64,000 nucleotides of DNA, taken from contig NC_135563.1 in the NCBI RefSeq assembly GCF_964340395.1, forward strand, positions 5,927,922-5,991,921, given 5' to 3'. Positions 1 through 28,850 of the stretch are shown here, piece after piece. Both the position numbers and the translations under genes were made by a program. Below the pieces are notes generated by a model. That model saw nothing but the letters and a program-made list of their open reading frames with translations, was not told the DNA's origin and made no database searches. Each line of letters starts with the position of its first letter. The stretch's first letter is position 1. The stretch comes from Glandiceps talaboti (taxonomy: Eukaryota > Hemichordata > Enteropneusta > Spengelidae).

Positions 1-63
<63 letters not shown>
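1..63. repeat. (GATT)n microsatellite at left edge
   Basis: Uninterrupted GATT repeats run to base 63. The same unit forms the tail of LINE/SINE remnants at 1717 and 12247, so this may be the end of an element lying outside the window. Confidence 0.95.
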
Positions 64-158
64 AAATGATAAAGTAAAGCCAAGCCAATTGCAGCCAAAC
101 ATTTCTACGAATGTGGACACACTTGAAATTTAAAATGTGTTTTGCAATTCCTTTTCAG

Positions 159-15990
<15,832 letters not shown>

Positions 15991-18724
15991 TTGTGATATA
16001 TAGATTAATCAGTGATCAATAGGGGCAATAATTGAAGGTGCACAACTTTACTGATAATACTCATGTCAGTGTTAGGTAGAGACAGAGCTCAAGACCGGTA
16101 AGAAAAATACGAAAACGTGATTCAAAGATATAACCCTTTATACATTGGGAAAATATTGGGTTGCTTACTCAGAATCGTATGTTACACTGAAGTGAAAGAT
16201 TCCTCGCTGTAGGTGTTCTTTTAATTCGTAGCGCCTATAACGTAAGATCTTTCAATCGTACAATATGGTACTCAATATCTTAACGATAGTTGATAGTTAT
16301 GCCAATAGTGGTAATGATTAGCTATGCGTCGAAAAGTAGAAAAGCGAAAGAAACTAATACATTCCTCATCATGAGAGCTTAGCGTTTCTGAATTGGACAG
16401 ATTTGTGTGTTGAACTACGCAATATCTTCCCATGATACACAATATATCAAAAGATTTGCGAAGACGAAAGTTAGTCTGGGTGACAGATATATTGTTGGTC
16501 AATCCTTTAATGTGGTCTTCATCGCACCATAGTAAAAATGTCAGACGGTTGATCACCTATCTGTATGGAGCTCTTCAACGGTAGCCTTTTAATAGGTGAA
16601 TTGTTGTTGTCTATGAGATTTCGTCACGGTCTGGTTACTTCAACATAATTAATGCCTTTGGGTGTGGGTGTGATATTGAATCAGATTGTAGTACTTTGAA
16701 ATACATATCAATATAGCCTTCTTTTATTTGCACAACATAAGCTTCAAAATATATACTATTGACAAGTAAACATTTACCAATGTGAAATACAAACACCCAC
16801 CGGTACCTTCTCAGACGGGGATATTTACGTGTATTCTATGCAATAAAACTTGACAATTTTCCAAATCATTATTATTTTTAAGTGGGTTATGTTTGTCATG
16901 TTCTCGGTGAGTCCGACTAACTAGTGTCAATTATCCTGCCGGAGACCTACACAGACACACACAGTGGATTGCAATATTGGTGAGCTCCATCCAATAGATA
17001 TAAGGAGCATGGGTGACTAATGAACAAATAAATTCATTACTCACTTTTTTATGTTTTGCTGAAATAGCTTTTGAAGTGCGAGCAGAATTGATTAAAAAGG
17101 CCGGGTTTAGATACATCTCAATCAAGTGATTTAATAATTTGAATAACAATCAGCATTTTTATGGTGTAATAATAATGATAAACTTGATACCATGTTTGGT
17201 GGACAGGTTAAATATAAGTTGTATAATACAAGGTCTTTTTTTATTATCGATGTACAGTAAGTTCTTATTGAAAGTTTGACTTTAGATAACTCAAATCTTT
17301 GGAAAACATTGCCTACCATCGAAATTACAATCATTCCTGGGAATCATGCATTAAATGTTCTCCAACCCATCTTTCATATTATCATTAGAAAACAGTTTTC
17401 TAATTCAAGCATTCAAAATAGATTTGATTTGCAAACTTTTTTAGCACAAGTTAAAATGTCCCTGATGAACAATGTCATTGTTCTCGTGTTTCGAGATATT
17501 TGCTTCATCTTCACCTTGATTACGCGATGTTTACCAATGTGTTCCTTCTCTTAAGATGAAGATTGGTTTCAGACTAACTAGCTCCTAGCAGTATTCACGA
17601 GGTCAATTTTGACATCACATTGGAATTAACAAGTTTGACAGGCATTTTTGTGTTGTGAGTCTTCGCTCAACTTTTATCACTTATTGTTGGCCTGCACGTC
17701 CAGACTACGTTTAATGGTTGTTAATGTAGTTGTTCCTGCAATGTATTTTTTTCCTATTAATCGTAAATGGTTCTGCATTTTACTTTTAAGAAATGGGTGT
17801 CATTTATTACTTAACACTGCAACATATCAATGCCTCTTAAACTAGTACCAAATATATTTTAATATATTGCTAAATTGTTAATTTTATTTTCGTTTTAAGG
17901 TAACATACGCCTCAGGGACCATTTTAAAGCAACGCTTTCCAAATCCAACCAAAATTTGTCATTTGAAAGCAAGTCTTGTTCCTGATCCTTTTTGAAATAA
18001 CAAAAACAAATTTGGGAATTGTGTCATCGTGTTATCAAAGAAATCGGCAATGATCTCGTTTCCCCATAGATTTAACCATAGACAATAGCGATCTCCAACG
18101 TCTGTGAGTTAATGCAGTGTTCGCCGACCATTTTGGATTCTGAAATGGGTTTATTTTAATATCACCTTGGCTTTTATTTTAACATTTGTATGGTGATTCT
18201 TGATATTTTGTTTTCTTAATTTTAACTGGGAATGGGTTGGAGTTCTTTTGACCAACGTAATATATAAAAAACTAAGATACAATTATTTCCGACTTGCATA
18301 AGTACCTAGTCGTTATTTTGTGAATAATTGTTAATGTACTGTTGCCGATTTATTGCATTTTCTTTTAATTGTGGAAGGGTCAAGTGGACTCTTAATCTTC
18401 GCAACCCAACCAAATTAACTTTTTGAAACGTGAACTGTCATCTTTCCAGACAGACAAAACGATGCGTGAGGTGATTCTAACATTCTTTGCGATGCATGGT
18501 TTGTTTATTCTGTTTTAGCGTATTTTCACGAATTCTCATCACGAATTATGTTAGAGCTGAAATGATATTCAAATGAAGCGGGTTGCTTTTTGTGAAATAA
18601 ATGTATTGACGAAAGGGGAAAGCTTTGTATTGGGACAGTCGTGAAATGACACCGGTAGAAATAAATTTTGGGGTTGTTTTAAGATGTCGGGTAAGAACTA
18701 GCTATGTAGACTGAGTATTATGGT
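15991..18724. other. intergenic region after ABCA
   Basis: Apart from a likely ABCA 3' UTR up to about 16.86 kb, I see no convincing coding region, RNA gene or mobile-element signature here. Open frames are short and have no recognisable motif. Confidence 0.5.
16842..16847 (+). promoter_or_regulatory. candidate polyadenylation signal of the ABCA gene
   Basis: AATAAA occurs about 850 bases after the stop codon, in an AT-rich stretch with no other gene between. The distance implies a long 3' UTR. No transcript evidence is available. Confidence 0.35.
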
Positions 18725-19570
18725 TGAGAACTGAATTTTGTACTAAACTGAACTGTTTCGAAGCCATCAGAATACATGCACAGTTAATGCAAACCACAAG
18801 TGTTATACAGTAAATAACTTACAATGCAGAGTAATACTGAAATAAGTAAAATATTTATTTTCACTATCGAATTGTATGTACTATTACAAATGTATTATTT
18901 ATTCCAACGTAGAGTAAACATGCAGGTGAAAATATTTCCATTTACTTTTAAGCCTCACATTGTTGTGGACACATTCAACAATTTTCCTATCATGGCGCCA
19001 TTAGAACATCCAGGGCACCCGGAGCACAGTGGCAGGTCTGTTGCTTACAAAATATGGTTTTACTCCTACATTGACTAATCGGTGACAATATCAACAAGCA
19101 TAAGCTAGTATTTGACTTCAGCGAGAAAATAAACTATGCAAAGATGACAAATAATAAAGGGAAATTTACTTCATATTTAGATCATGGTTTTGAAAAAAAT
19201 TTACATTTTATAATTTATTATCGACATGGGATGTAGATGTACTACTGAAACGAGATTTCGTGTCTTGTATTTGTTGTATTTATATCACCGTTATGTAAAT
19301 TTTAGTTTGGTCTCACTCAGGACGCTATTTTCGCTTCCACTAAATAGTGGTGCTATGCAGATTGTATATAATATCACATATTGATGAACAAGAGTAGCTG
19401 ATATGCTGAGGCTCCATATACGTATTTGAAAATGTGCTCCCAAGTCAAAGGATTTTAGGTAATGTGGCATATGCATCTGTTGCATAGGCTTAATTTTTCT
19501 GATTTTTATTTTACTCATCAGGGTGCTTAACACCAAACACGGTGTTCTTAGAGTGCTTGTTGATTCCAAT
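18725..19570. repeat. segment duplicated at 25.9-26.8 kb (copy 1)
   Basis: Several blocks match 25875-26780 in the same order, for example AACTTACAATGCAGAGTAAT, ATGGCGCCATTAGAACAT / GTGGCGCCATTAGAACAT, TTTAGTTTGGTCTCACTCAG and GGTGCTTAACACC / AGTGCTTAACACC. Divergence is moderate with many indels. No function recognised. Confidence 0.75.
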
Positions 19571-20159
19571 TTAATACACTGATGTACTTATTTAATTTTT
19601 GTTTTTCATTTTGATGTTAATATTGAGTAGTGTTATTACATTGAGTTGAACCTATGTATTTTAATTAAACACGGGATATTGAATATAATCGACCGTTGCA
19701 GTATAGACATTCAATTTGATTCTTTTAATACAGCACACATGTAATATAAAGCTGGTTGATTTTGGCATTATGGCAATGTTGGATGACGAAGACGATTATC
19801 AAAGACGTTTTCCAAAATGCCAGCCTCCCATTTGCAGGTCCTGCCTTGGGTGCCCTTTAAGGAACGTGGGCATTTGTGTTGCTAGTGTGAGACCAGAGAC
19901 CTGACTGAGGATGTTTTTGCGGTAGATAAAAAAAAACGTAACTTAAGTTCTTACAAATTGAAATAATGGAGTAAAACGTATGTCAGACTATACATCTGGA
20001 ACGTAGAGTTTCTAAACAGGCAAGCTTTGATGTAAATGACATAATTGAAATATTCTTTGTAGTAACTAAACTCTTCATATACTCTGTTATACCGGTAGCA
20101 TAACTTTAAAACGTGTATTATGTATATGTTGAAATATGTTTGGACATAACACAGATTGA

Positions 20160-20266
<107 letters not shown>

Positions 20267-20270
20267 TTAG

Positions 20271-20593
20271 AGACAAATATTGCCAAAACATTAACGCCAT
20301 GTCAAGTTGAATACCAAAGAAAACGCCCACGGACAGACTGTATTAAAACTACATTACATTCTCATTATATAACACCTACAAATCAACATGAAAAACATTC
20401 ATATGTTCCATATCATCCACCACATCAACATTTTCAGCCACCTTCCCCACCTGTACAGCACCCTCCTCCACTGCCTGCATCATCAGCATCACCCTCACCA
20501 TCGCCACCATCACCACTACAATCACCACCACCACCACTATCACAACCAGCACCCACCATCATTGCCACTATCACTGTCAATGATGTTGTCTGA
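20271..20593 (+). CDS. proline-rich open frame ending TITVNDVV (copy 1)
   Basis: After a possible acceptor (GGCTTAG, ending 20270) one frame stays open for about 106 codons to TGA at 20591-20593. It begins [20 protein letters not shown], continues through [14 protein letters not shown] into a Pro/Ser-rich stretch, and ends [12 protein letters not shown]. There is no Met, so it could only be a last exon. A second copy ends the same way at 27145. I do not recognise the protein; it could also be a repeat-derived frame. Confidence 0.3.
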
Positions 20594-20699
20594 CAGTTTA
20601 TTATGGGCCCAAGCCTATGATCTCGGGCCCCTATTGCTGTTGTTATGTTTTTCTTCTTCTTCTGCCGTTTATTTGTCGAGCTAGAACTAGAAAACGGTT

Positions 20700-21450
20700 G
20701 CCCACAAACCTTTCAAACTTGGTAGGCTTATCGAGGACCATGAGTACTCATACACCTGACCCAGGAATTTCGGGCTGGTCACGTGACCTGGTCGCCATAT
20801 TGGAATCTTAAGACGATTTGGCATTGACATTGGTTGAACTATTGGATTTTCGAAAAAATGACAATTTCCCTTTAAAAATCTTCTTCTCCAGAACGAGCAG
20901 TCCATGTGTTGTGACCTTTTGTGTATAGCCTCATCTAAGTGAACTCTTTCAAGTTGCGAAAAGCGTTGGAATCGGTTGACTGCTATGGTGGCTATATTGG
21001 ATTATACGAAAGTTTAAAAATGACAACTTCTCCAAAAGCACTGCACTGATTGACTTGCATTTTGGCAAATAGAATCAACTACTTGACTACTTTAAAGTTT
21101 GCAAACGAGAAAACATTTCAATACGTAGTTTTACGGCAATCATTGATTTAAAAAAATCCAGTGTGGCCATATTGGATTTTCCTCCAAATCATTTTTAAAA
21201 TGTTCTTCTCTGAAACCAGTGTATTGATAACCTTACAATTTGGCATATAGAAAGAAGACTACTCCAATCTCCTTGCAGCACATCATCACCTGCTGGGCGA
21301 ACTGCTTGGGCCCCCACAAACGCTGCTTGCAGCTTTAATTTAGTTTTGTATTTGCCCGTCCTTCCATTTTTCAAAAACCTGTTGAAACTTATCTTGGTCA
21401 TCTTCTTGAAAACGCAATCTTCAATAGATATTGTATGCCTCAATGTAGTT
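20700..21450. repeat. degenerate repeat block with CATATTGGATTTT motif
   Basis: The motif GCCATATTGGA or GCTATATTGGATT recurs at about 20790, 20993 and 21167. Each is followed by a shared A/T-rich segment, then TTCTTCTC and TTGGCATATAGAA-like strings. Spacing is roughly 170-210 bases. A related CCAATATGGCCGCC repeat sits inside FB2 near 60080. It looks like an ancient tandem repeat or part of a non-autonomous element. Confidence 0.6.
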
Positions 21451-23157
21451 TACTTCTCAGTAAGCCCAATTCGATTGAGATCGCTTTAATAGGCTAATTG
21501 GATTTTGGGATCTTTTAAAAATATTTCGGGCATGGCGAAGGGCAAAAACATGGAAAACAAGGTAAAATTAGTATAACTATCAAGGAACCACGTAAATTAT
21601 ACAATTGGTAATTATGTATGTAATAAAATGAAAACTGTTCAGTAGTAAGGGAACGGTCTCTCCAGCCTGGGAGGGGAGGGCGGTGGATTCTTAAATCGGG
21701 CCGACAAAAAAGTCAGTGACTCCCTCCCAAGGTTCAAGGTATTTTTTCATCGTGACTCAGTGTGGACTGCTTGACTGTCTTGCATCTACTTTATAAGATC
21801 CCGGGTTAGCTAGCACTATCATAATTATAATTATTGACTACAGAGGGTAAATATATTCCAAAAGGAGTTTAATAGCCTCTTGACAGTGAAAGGTAGGGGG
21901 AAAGCTTGAGAAGGAGATATGTACATCTCCCCTAGAAGCCCAGAAGGTTTTTAACTCTGAACAGTCTACATGTCTTATTAACCAACATTTACCGATATTT
22001 ACTCATACTTTCTGACTAATTGTCAGTGTCTGTGGGTAAACACTTGTAATGTCGCGTGTTTCACATTCAATGACTTTTATTTATCTGATTTTTTTTATTA
22101 TTTACCAACAAGAAGCATTAAGCTTACAGTACTTTTGACACGCATGAGGCGTCGACAGCATATTTTAGCCCACTATACTCATACTCGCTGATGTTGCCTT
22201 TTGAATGGCCCATGTATTTTTTCACAACGCTGTTGAGTTTTATTCACCTGTTGACTACGCTCGTCATAGGCTACGTGCTAACGAGTACCCCTTATGACGT
22301 CACAAAATCCCGTGGTGTAGGTGGGACCGGAAATACCCGAAAACTCTCGAAGTAAATCCGAAGGGAGCTGATTGAAAAAAGGTCATTTTAAGGTGTTTGC
22401 AGACGCTTTTTTAAAGTTTTAAAACCAGTATACATTTCACAAACATGTCGTCTAGCAAAATACCAATAGTGAATGTGAGCATTTTGAATCACCTTTAATA
22501 CTAGGCACTACACAGTTAAGTTTATCTTTCGTTCATTGTGCATTGTACCTGCTACCTTGTACCTTGTACCTTGTAAAGTTTTCTTCCAAAATCGGTCACC
22601 AGGGCAGTCTTGTTTCTGCCTACCTACACATATATCGCCAAATCATTTCAAATGAACTGCGCCCTCACGTTCGGCCGAGTGGCCGTTACACAGTTTTTCA
22701 GCTGTCAAGGAAAATGCGTTTTTAAGTAGGTTCTTTTCGAAAAACGAAGACAAAACTGCATTCCCGTTTGCGTTTATGTCGGTAAGTTGTCGATTTTGAT
22801 AAGTATTTTGTCATCCCATCTTTGTAAGTGGGGGAAATACAATTTGCAGCGGGTCGGTGGGCGTGGGTCAGTTCAATGAATGCCGACGTAACGAAGTCGA
22901 GAAAGTACATAAAGGAATAGTTTAACTTATAGATAAACCAAAATCTTGGGATTTATTGATGTTCAGGCCGTTGTAAAGATGCGAGAGATGTTTGTAGTTG
23001 ATATTAAAATCCGATCTTTTCCAAAATGGTGACGTGATAGCATCGCATCAAACTGAACTGGAAGTGGTGTTGATCTTTTCTATGTCAATACCACAATAGC
23101 TGCACGAGTAGAAGTCCATGTAATGTCACTAGCCACGATACTTCTCATAAACGCTAA

Positions 23158-24437
23158 GGGAGCGATCAGTTTTTACGGCCGGGGGAGGGGTTAAATCGGG
23201 GGAGGGGGCACCTTATTTTCAACAACTGAACGAAATCATGAACCACCCTGCTGTACTTAAATTACCATACAACAAATGTATGTGTACATACAATAAACCA
23301 TAAACAATAGCTATAAATATACATTCAAATATAACATAAACTCTTTGCCTCTTGATACATCCCAAGCATATGACATTGCACCTTTTAAGCAACAGTTTTG
23401 TCAGAAATGACTTCTCAATATTGCAGGCCATTAGTTGCATTGTGTCATCATGTGGTATAAAAACGTGCATGTGTAGTTGTACACATAACACATAAGAAAT
23501 GAATTACCTTGAAATTTACTGGATGGACTGACTTTAAAATCTGTGCCTCCATTGACCTGAACATGTTGAATTGCACACAAACATCGCCAATAGAGATGAA
23601 CTTTCTAATAAATGTGTATCTTCAAATGGTAACTGACCTCCACTGTGCATGTTTCCCCCAAATTTTCTCACTTCCTACTTGATCTTGTTTTATTATCATT
23701 TGTGTCAGTATGACTTGAAATGATTTAAACTTTTAAAACCTTAAAATAAGTTATACTTTTATGATGTAACTAAGTTGTGTTTTACTTCTGAATTGTTCTC
23801 TAAATGGCCTCCAAAGGGTGTTGATTTTTACCTTGGGAGGGGCGACACCCCTCCCCGCACTTTTATAGCAGGTGCGCACGAATGTAGCATGCACTTCTTC
23901 CCCATACTTTTTCCAGTTCTCTTCCTACTTTGAAACTTACTGAAACCCCTAGGTTTACAATTATATTAACACCATTTCTTATATTGTACTTTATAATTAC
24001 CTGAATTAATCTATAACATGGCAATAGCTCACTCAATCTAAGAGATATCTTAGAACTTTTGGTTACTAAACCATGAGTATTTTGCATGTCCATGAACAGG
24101 CAACTATACTTCTCATGGGGTTCCTGTCTGAAGAGCTTTATACAAGTGAAGCAATGGATTTGGGATAGCAGTTTACCAGATACACTTAAAATTACTGTAA
24201 ATGTAACAAGTAAAATTAACTATGCAGTGTGCTGCATTGTGCTTTGAGAATCTGGAGTGTCATTTGCAAGAACAAGAAGATTATTTCTTGTCAACAGATG
24301 TCGGGTGGGTCAGTGTGTTCTTTTATTTGTCAGAGGGGGTTGGGTCGTTTTGTGGGTGAATCGCGTTCACTATTTTTAAGTACAACACGAACAAGAAGTC
24401 ACCGGCCTACCCCCGGCCATAAAAACTGATCGCTCCC
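23158..24437. mobile_element. PIF/Harbinger-like non-autonomous DNA transposon
   Basis: The left end GGGAGCGATCAGTTTTTACG and the right end, read in reverse (GGGAGCGATCAGTTTTTATG), are inverted copies that continue through GGCCGGGGG. TAA flanks both ends (23155-23157 and 24438-24440). A 3-bp TAA target duplication with G-rich termini fits PIF/Harbinger. No transposase frame is present in the 1.28 kb. Confidence 0.75.
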
Positions 24438-24895
24438 TAACTCCAAATCTCCAAGCAGACTGAGTATAGATTACTTTAACCTGTTTACATAGCGATTTGT
24501 CGTTTTGCTTCACTGTCGGAAAGACATTTTGTTGTATCGATGACTCCCCACAACCACCTCCCAGGCCAAATAAACTGATCAGACCCTTCCTACCAACAAT
24601 TACAGCAGTTACTGTAGCATAGATATTTTTAGATGTAACGTTTAATACCTTACATGTAGTTACTATAAACGTGGCAAAAATATGTGCAAAACTATTACAA
24701 AGTACGAGAAACAATTCAACACATGGACGTACTATAGAGGAAATATTAAGGGTGAAACAAATAAAGAATAAACTCTTTGGGTATCACGCACAATTCGGTG
24801 TTATGGTACAGTATCCAGATAACTTGCGAATTCTACTATAGAAAAACTAGTAGTAACTGACGAAGTCAAAGTACACGTTTTTTTTGTCATTTCAG

Positions 24896-25083
24896 AGGCA
24901 GCTAATGTTGACTTGAAATTTAAGGAAGGGGAGGTATTGTATGCTCATGAATAGGAAGATTTGAGCATAAAATGGATCTGGGAACAGTTTGTCAATGTCG
25001 CTGAGAAAGGCAGAATGTTCGTGGACAAGAAGTGGACAGATGAAAACAACACGTTTGGTTTGGCGATGCTGAAGCGATTTTAG
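24896..25083 (+). pseudogene. egtD-like: EgtD-like methyltransferase last exon, orphan copy C
   Basis: A good acceptor (TCATTTCAG, ending 24895) opens a frame that matches the last exon of the intact gene at 44302-44489. It begins EAANVDLKFKEGEVLYAHE and includes LSIKWIWEQF and FVDKKWTDENN, ending KRF then TAG at 25081-25083. TAG at 24952-24954 replaces the Leu codon of the intact copy. The preceding about 100 bases also match the intact gene's intron. No other exon of this copy was found upstream. Confidence 0.85.
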
Positions 25084-25510
25084 AATCAAAACATTTATTT
25101 ATCCCACCTAATTACTATACGTCGTATTCTATTAATTTGATTACGAAATTTTCCCTAAAAACTTCCATACATCGTGTTTTCAGCAGTATTGGAAACAAGT
25201 TTCTAATCTCACTGAATAAACCACACTTATTTTATGTTGTGCTATACTTTTCCTAACAAAATTAACTCTTTTAATTCCTATCCCTGGCCTGGAGAGGGAA
25301 TCCCTGTAGCGTTTTACCCAAAGCCTCATTCTGAGTAAAATGCATGCATGCTTGCAGGACTCTAGACAGATGCTTTAATCCACATCCATAGTACATTCAC
25401 CCTAGTTGGACACTAGAGGGACACTTTTGTCAGAGTAATATGGTAAAATACATTGTCATATATTGCTATTGTAATATAAATGATATTCTTATTAATAAGT
25501 CCTAAAGAAA

Positions 25511-25749
25511 TTGTTTGGTTCCGGTTACCCGACCCCACCTAGTTTTCCACTGCCGACCCTTTTTTTTTTTTTTTTTTTTTACATATTTGAGAAATAGATA
25601 ATAAAATCGCGAAAATAGTGGATGCGGAAATTGACATCAACTTAAAAGACAATATAAAACTTTTCTTTCAATCTGTAATGGCTGTACATAAAATTCAAAA
25701 ATCTACCTACCCCACCTAATCTAAAATTAAACGTAAGCGGAACCACACA
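25511..25749. mobile_element. short inverted-repeat element (MITE)
   Basis: TTGTTTGGTTCCGGTTA at the left end matches, in reverse, the right end TAAGCGGAACCACACAA. Inside are CCCGACCCCACC near the left and CTACCCCACC near the right, and a T-run. The element is about 240 bp and has no coding capacity. The superfamily cannot be assigned. Confidence 0.65.
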
Positions 25750-25869
25750 ATTCTTTAGGCCTTAACGTCACTTTTTTTTCATAATGTTTTACTACTATCC
25801 GCTGGTTGGATCTTTCCTTTGATGAAAATACAAAAAGTATATAAAATTGTGATACTATCACAGAATGTA

Positions 25870-26436
25870 ACTGGTTCAGAACTAACTTTTGTATAATACT
25901 GAACAGTTTTGGAATAAATACACAGTTAATGCAATCCACAAGTGTTGTACAGTAACAACTTACAATGCAGAGTAATACTGAAATAAGTAAAATTCTTATT
26001 TTCACTATCGAATTGTATGTACTATTACAAATATAGTATTTACATGGTTCTTTGTGTGACTATTCTAACCTAGACTAAGCACACGTGTGAAGATATTTCC
26101 ATTACTTGTAAACTTCATGTTATTGTACGTTTTCAAGAATGTTACTATCGTGGCGCCATTAGAACATTCAAGGCACTGGGAGCGCAGTCGCAGAAGTCTT
26201 TAGCTTACAAAACATAGGTATACTCCTACGCCATCAGTTTGAATTTTATAATCTGTGTAACAATATGAAGAGAGCATAGTATTTTACTACCCCGAGAAGA
26301 TATTCCTTTGCAAATTGACGAAATATAAAAGTGGGGAATTTAAATCAGCCAATAGATCAACATGGTTTTGAATAAAAATAACATTTTATAAATTATTTTT
26401 CAAAGCAGATCTAGAGACGATATTTCGTGTCTCTCA

Positions 26437-26506
<70 letters not shown>

Positions 26507-26780
26507 TATTTATTTCTCACAGCTATGCCCATTTACGTTGCACATTATTTTAGTTTGGTCTCACTCAGGACACAGCATTACGTTTCCCACTTAATGGTGG
26601 ACTGTACATATAATAGCATAAATTGACCAACAAATGCGGTTGAAGAGCTGTGGCTCCATATATGTACTGTCAAGTCAAAGATGTTTTAAGATTATCGCTG
26701 ATGTGACACATGCATCTTTTGCCTTGCCCAGGTTTAATTTCTCCGATTTATTAATTAATCATCAGAGTGCTTAACACCAA
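25870..26780. repeat. segment duplicated at 18.7-19.6 kb (copy 2)
   Basis: This is the partner of 18725-19570, with the same blocks in the same order. An (ATT)n/poly-T run at 26440-26505 is specific to this copy. Confidence 0.75.
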
Positions 26781-27145
26781 AGTACCCACAATTATGCACA
26801 TTGAGCGGTATAATGTAAACATTTTGCTTGGAAGGCATGTGTGCCCAAATTACAAAGCAAAGTTGCCTTCCAGCTTTTACCCCGAAATGTCTTTTACCCC
26901 TGAAATTGGAAATAGACTATATATACAAAGTACATATCAGCATAAAAAACATTCACATGTTCCATATTATCCATCACATCAACATTCTTTGCAACTTTCT
27001 CTCCTTCTCCACAGCACCGTCGTCCTCTCCATCATCACCATCATCATCACCACCACCACCACCACCATCACCACCACCACCACCACCACCACCACCAGTC
27101 ATTTTCCCTATCATTGGCACTATCACTGTCAACGATGTTGACTGA
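26767..27145 (+). pseudogene. proline-rich open frame ending TITVNDVD (copy 2, frameshifted)
   Basis: KHSHVPYYPSHQHS in one frame matches copy 1 ([14 protein letters not shown]). After a small indel near 26990, the matching Pro/Ser-rich part and the end PIIGTITVNDVD are in another frame, stopping at TGA 27143-27145. The Pro tract is largely a (CCA)n expansion. I take it as a frameshifted relative of 20271-20593. Confidence 0.35.
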
Positions 27146-28089
27146 TACTTTCTGTACTTTTGTATTTACCCATGCTTCCATTATTGCAAGATACCTTTAA
27201 TAGCAAATTCAGATTAAGGATATTTTTAAAGATCATCGCGAAGAGCAATACCATGGAAAACAGGGAAGAACAAATAAATTTATATTAATTGATCACATAA
27301 TATGGCTATCAAGGAAGATGTACAGTATTCTTTTGATAACTTTGTATGTATTAAAACGAGAACTATTTGGTAAAGTATCTCTGGAGTACAAAAGTGTTGT
27401 TAGGTCAAAAACAACAAGAATTGTTTCTGGTCAGCGCGCATCATTTAAATACCCCCGCATCGGTCTTTTTTTCGTGTTTATCCAACCCATGAACTCTGCA
27501 GATACGTGGGGGAAACACAAAAACAATATGTTATTTAAAGCCATATCACTTCGCTCAATGATACTACCGATTGTATTAAGGATTGGGACCGAGATGTTAA
27601 TGGTGGTAATCCCAAGCAAAGTGATGTTATCCTTAGGGTGGATGGGTGGGTGGGTGGGAGTCGCACACGTATTGCCAACATTCGTCGATATCTCCCCTCC
27701 AGGTTTACACTTCTCACCACTGTCATAACTCCTTTACTACTTGGTTAGTGGCCAAGGGAAAAGACTGCATCTTTTGTCTCACCTGCTTATATATTGATTC
27801 ATTAATATTCATCAGCAATTTGCATATTGTGGAAGTATTTCCCTTCGTGCTAATAAGGTTTTGAATGATATATTATTTAAAGCCTTATCACTTCACTTAT
27901 AAGGATACAACCTATTGTAATAAGGATTGGGACCAGGATGTTAATAGTTCCCATCCCCTGCTTATATTCCTTATCCTTTTCCACTTTATAATATTTCCTT
28001 GGAAACCTTAAAATAAGCTTTCCCTAATCCACACATTATTGTACCCCATTACTTCAACAAGCTTTAGATTACACTTGTGCCTTTATATT

Positions 28090-28352
28090 TTTCAATGAAT
28101 GTGCAGACTTATATGGACTTTGAAAGTTATATTTTTGAGATATAGTTTCATTATTGAAAATTGTTAATTATACAAGTGACACGTTAATATTCATAGGATG
28201 TTCCCAAAATCTAATCATTTCGTCATTATCATAAGGAAGACGTGTAGCAAGGTTCATCAGAATTGATGCAGTAGTTTTTGACATATGGTGACACACAGTC
28301 ACAGACATGCAGAGACAGACAGACAGGCAGACAGACAGACAGACAGGCAGGC

Positions 28353-28403
<51 letters not shown>

Positions 28404-28445
28404 ACGGCAGATGTATAACATAACCCTCCCTTATGGAAGGTTGAA
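28090..28445. mobile_element. repeat element with (CAGA)n and CCTCCCTTATGGAAGG end
   Basis: This block matches 41640-41940 in layout. It has ATTAATATTCAT-like strings, CTAATCA, a TTTTGA/TTTTGGA stretch, a CACACAG lead-in, a CAGA tetranucleotide run (28311-28401) and a short hairpin end (CCCTCCCTTATGGAAGG). It appears to be a dispersed non-autonomous element. Confidence 0.6.
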
Positions 28446-28850
28446 TTGGCATCTAACTCATAGTAACTTGACGAACATTAAAAATGTAACCCTATACACG
28501 TCAAAGGGAGGGACTTTACCGATCTTGTTTCATAACGCTTTAGAAGATGTTTTGCCCAAGAATACGCTCAGATTACCATATTTTCGCATTTACTTTCATA
28601 AAAAACCTCTCTGCTTTTGAGTGACAATAAAAAAAACGTGTTCCATAGATAGACGGACAAACAGAAAGACATCGTAATTATTACATTACAACAGTGTCTT
28701 TTGCAACTACAACCAATAGTTATGGGTACCAGCCTAATAATCCATCAACAATGAAAGATGTTTCTCTCAAATCGTGGAATCCTTGTCAAAACCTTACATT
28801 ATCAAATGCCATTCGCACTACTTTGCTATACCATTGTACCTTGTGTAGAC

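Noticed and set aside
22294-22303. ATGACGTCAC as a CRE promoter site
   Set aside because: A single CRE-like octamer with no gene start nearby is not enough to call a promoter.
27318-27728. 136-codon plus-strand frame
   Set aside because: Part of it matches a non-coding repeat in intron 1 of the EgtD-like gene (about 41320-41450), with frame not conserved.
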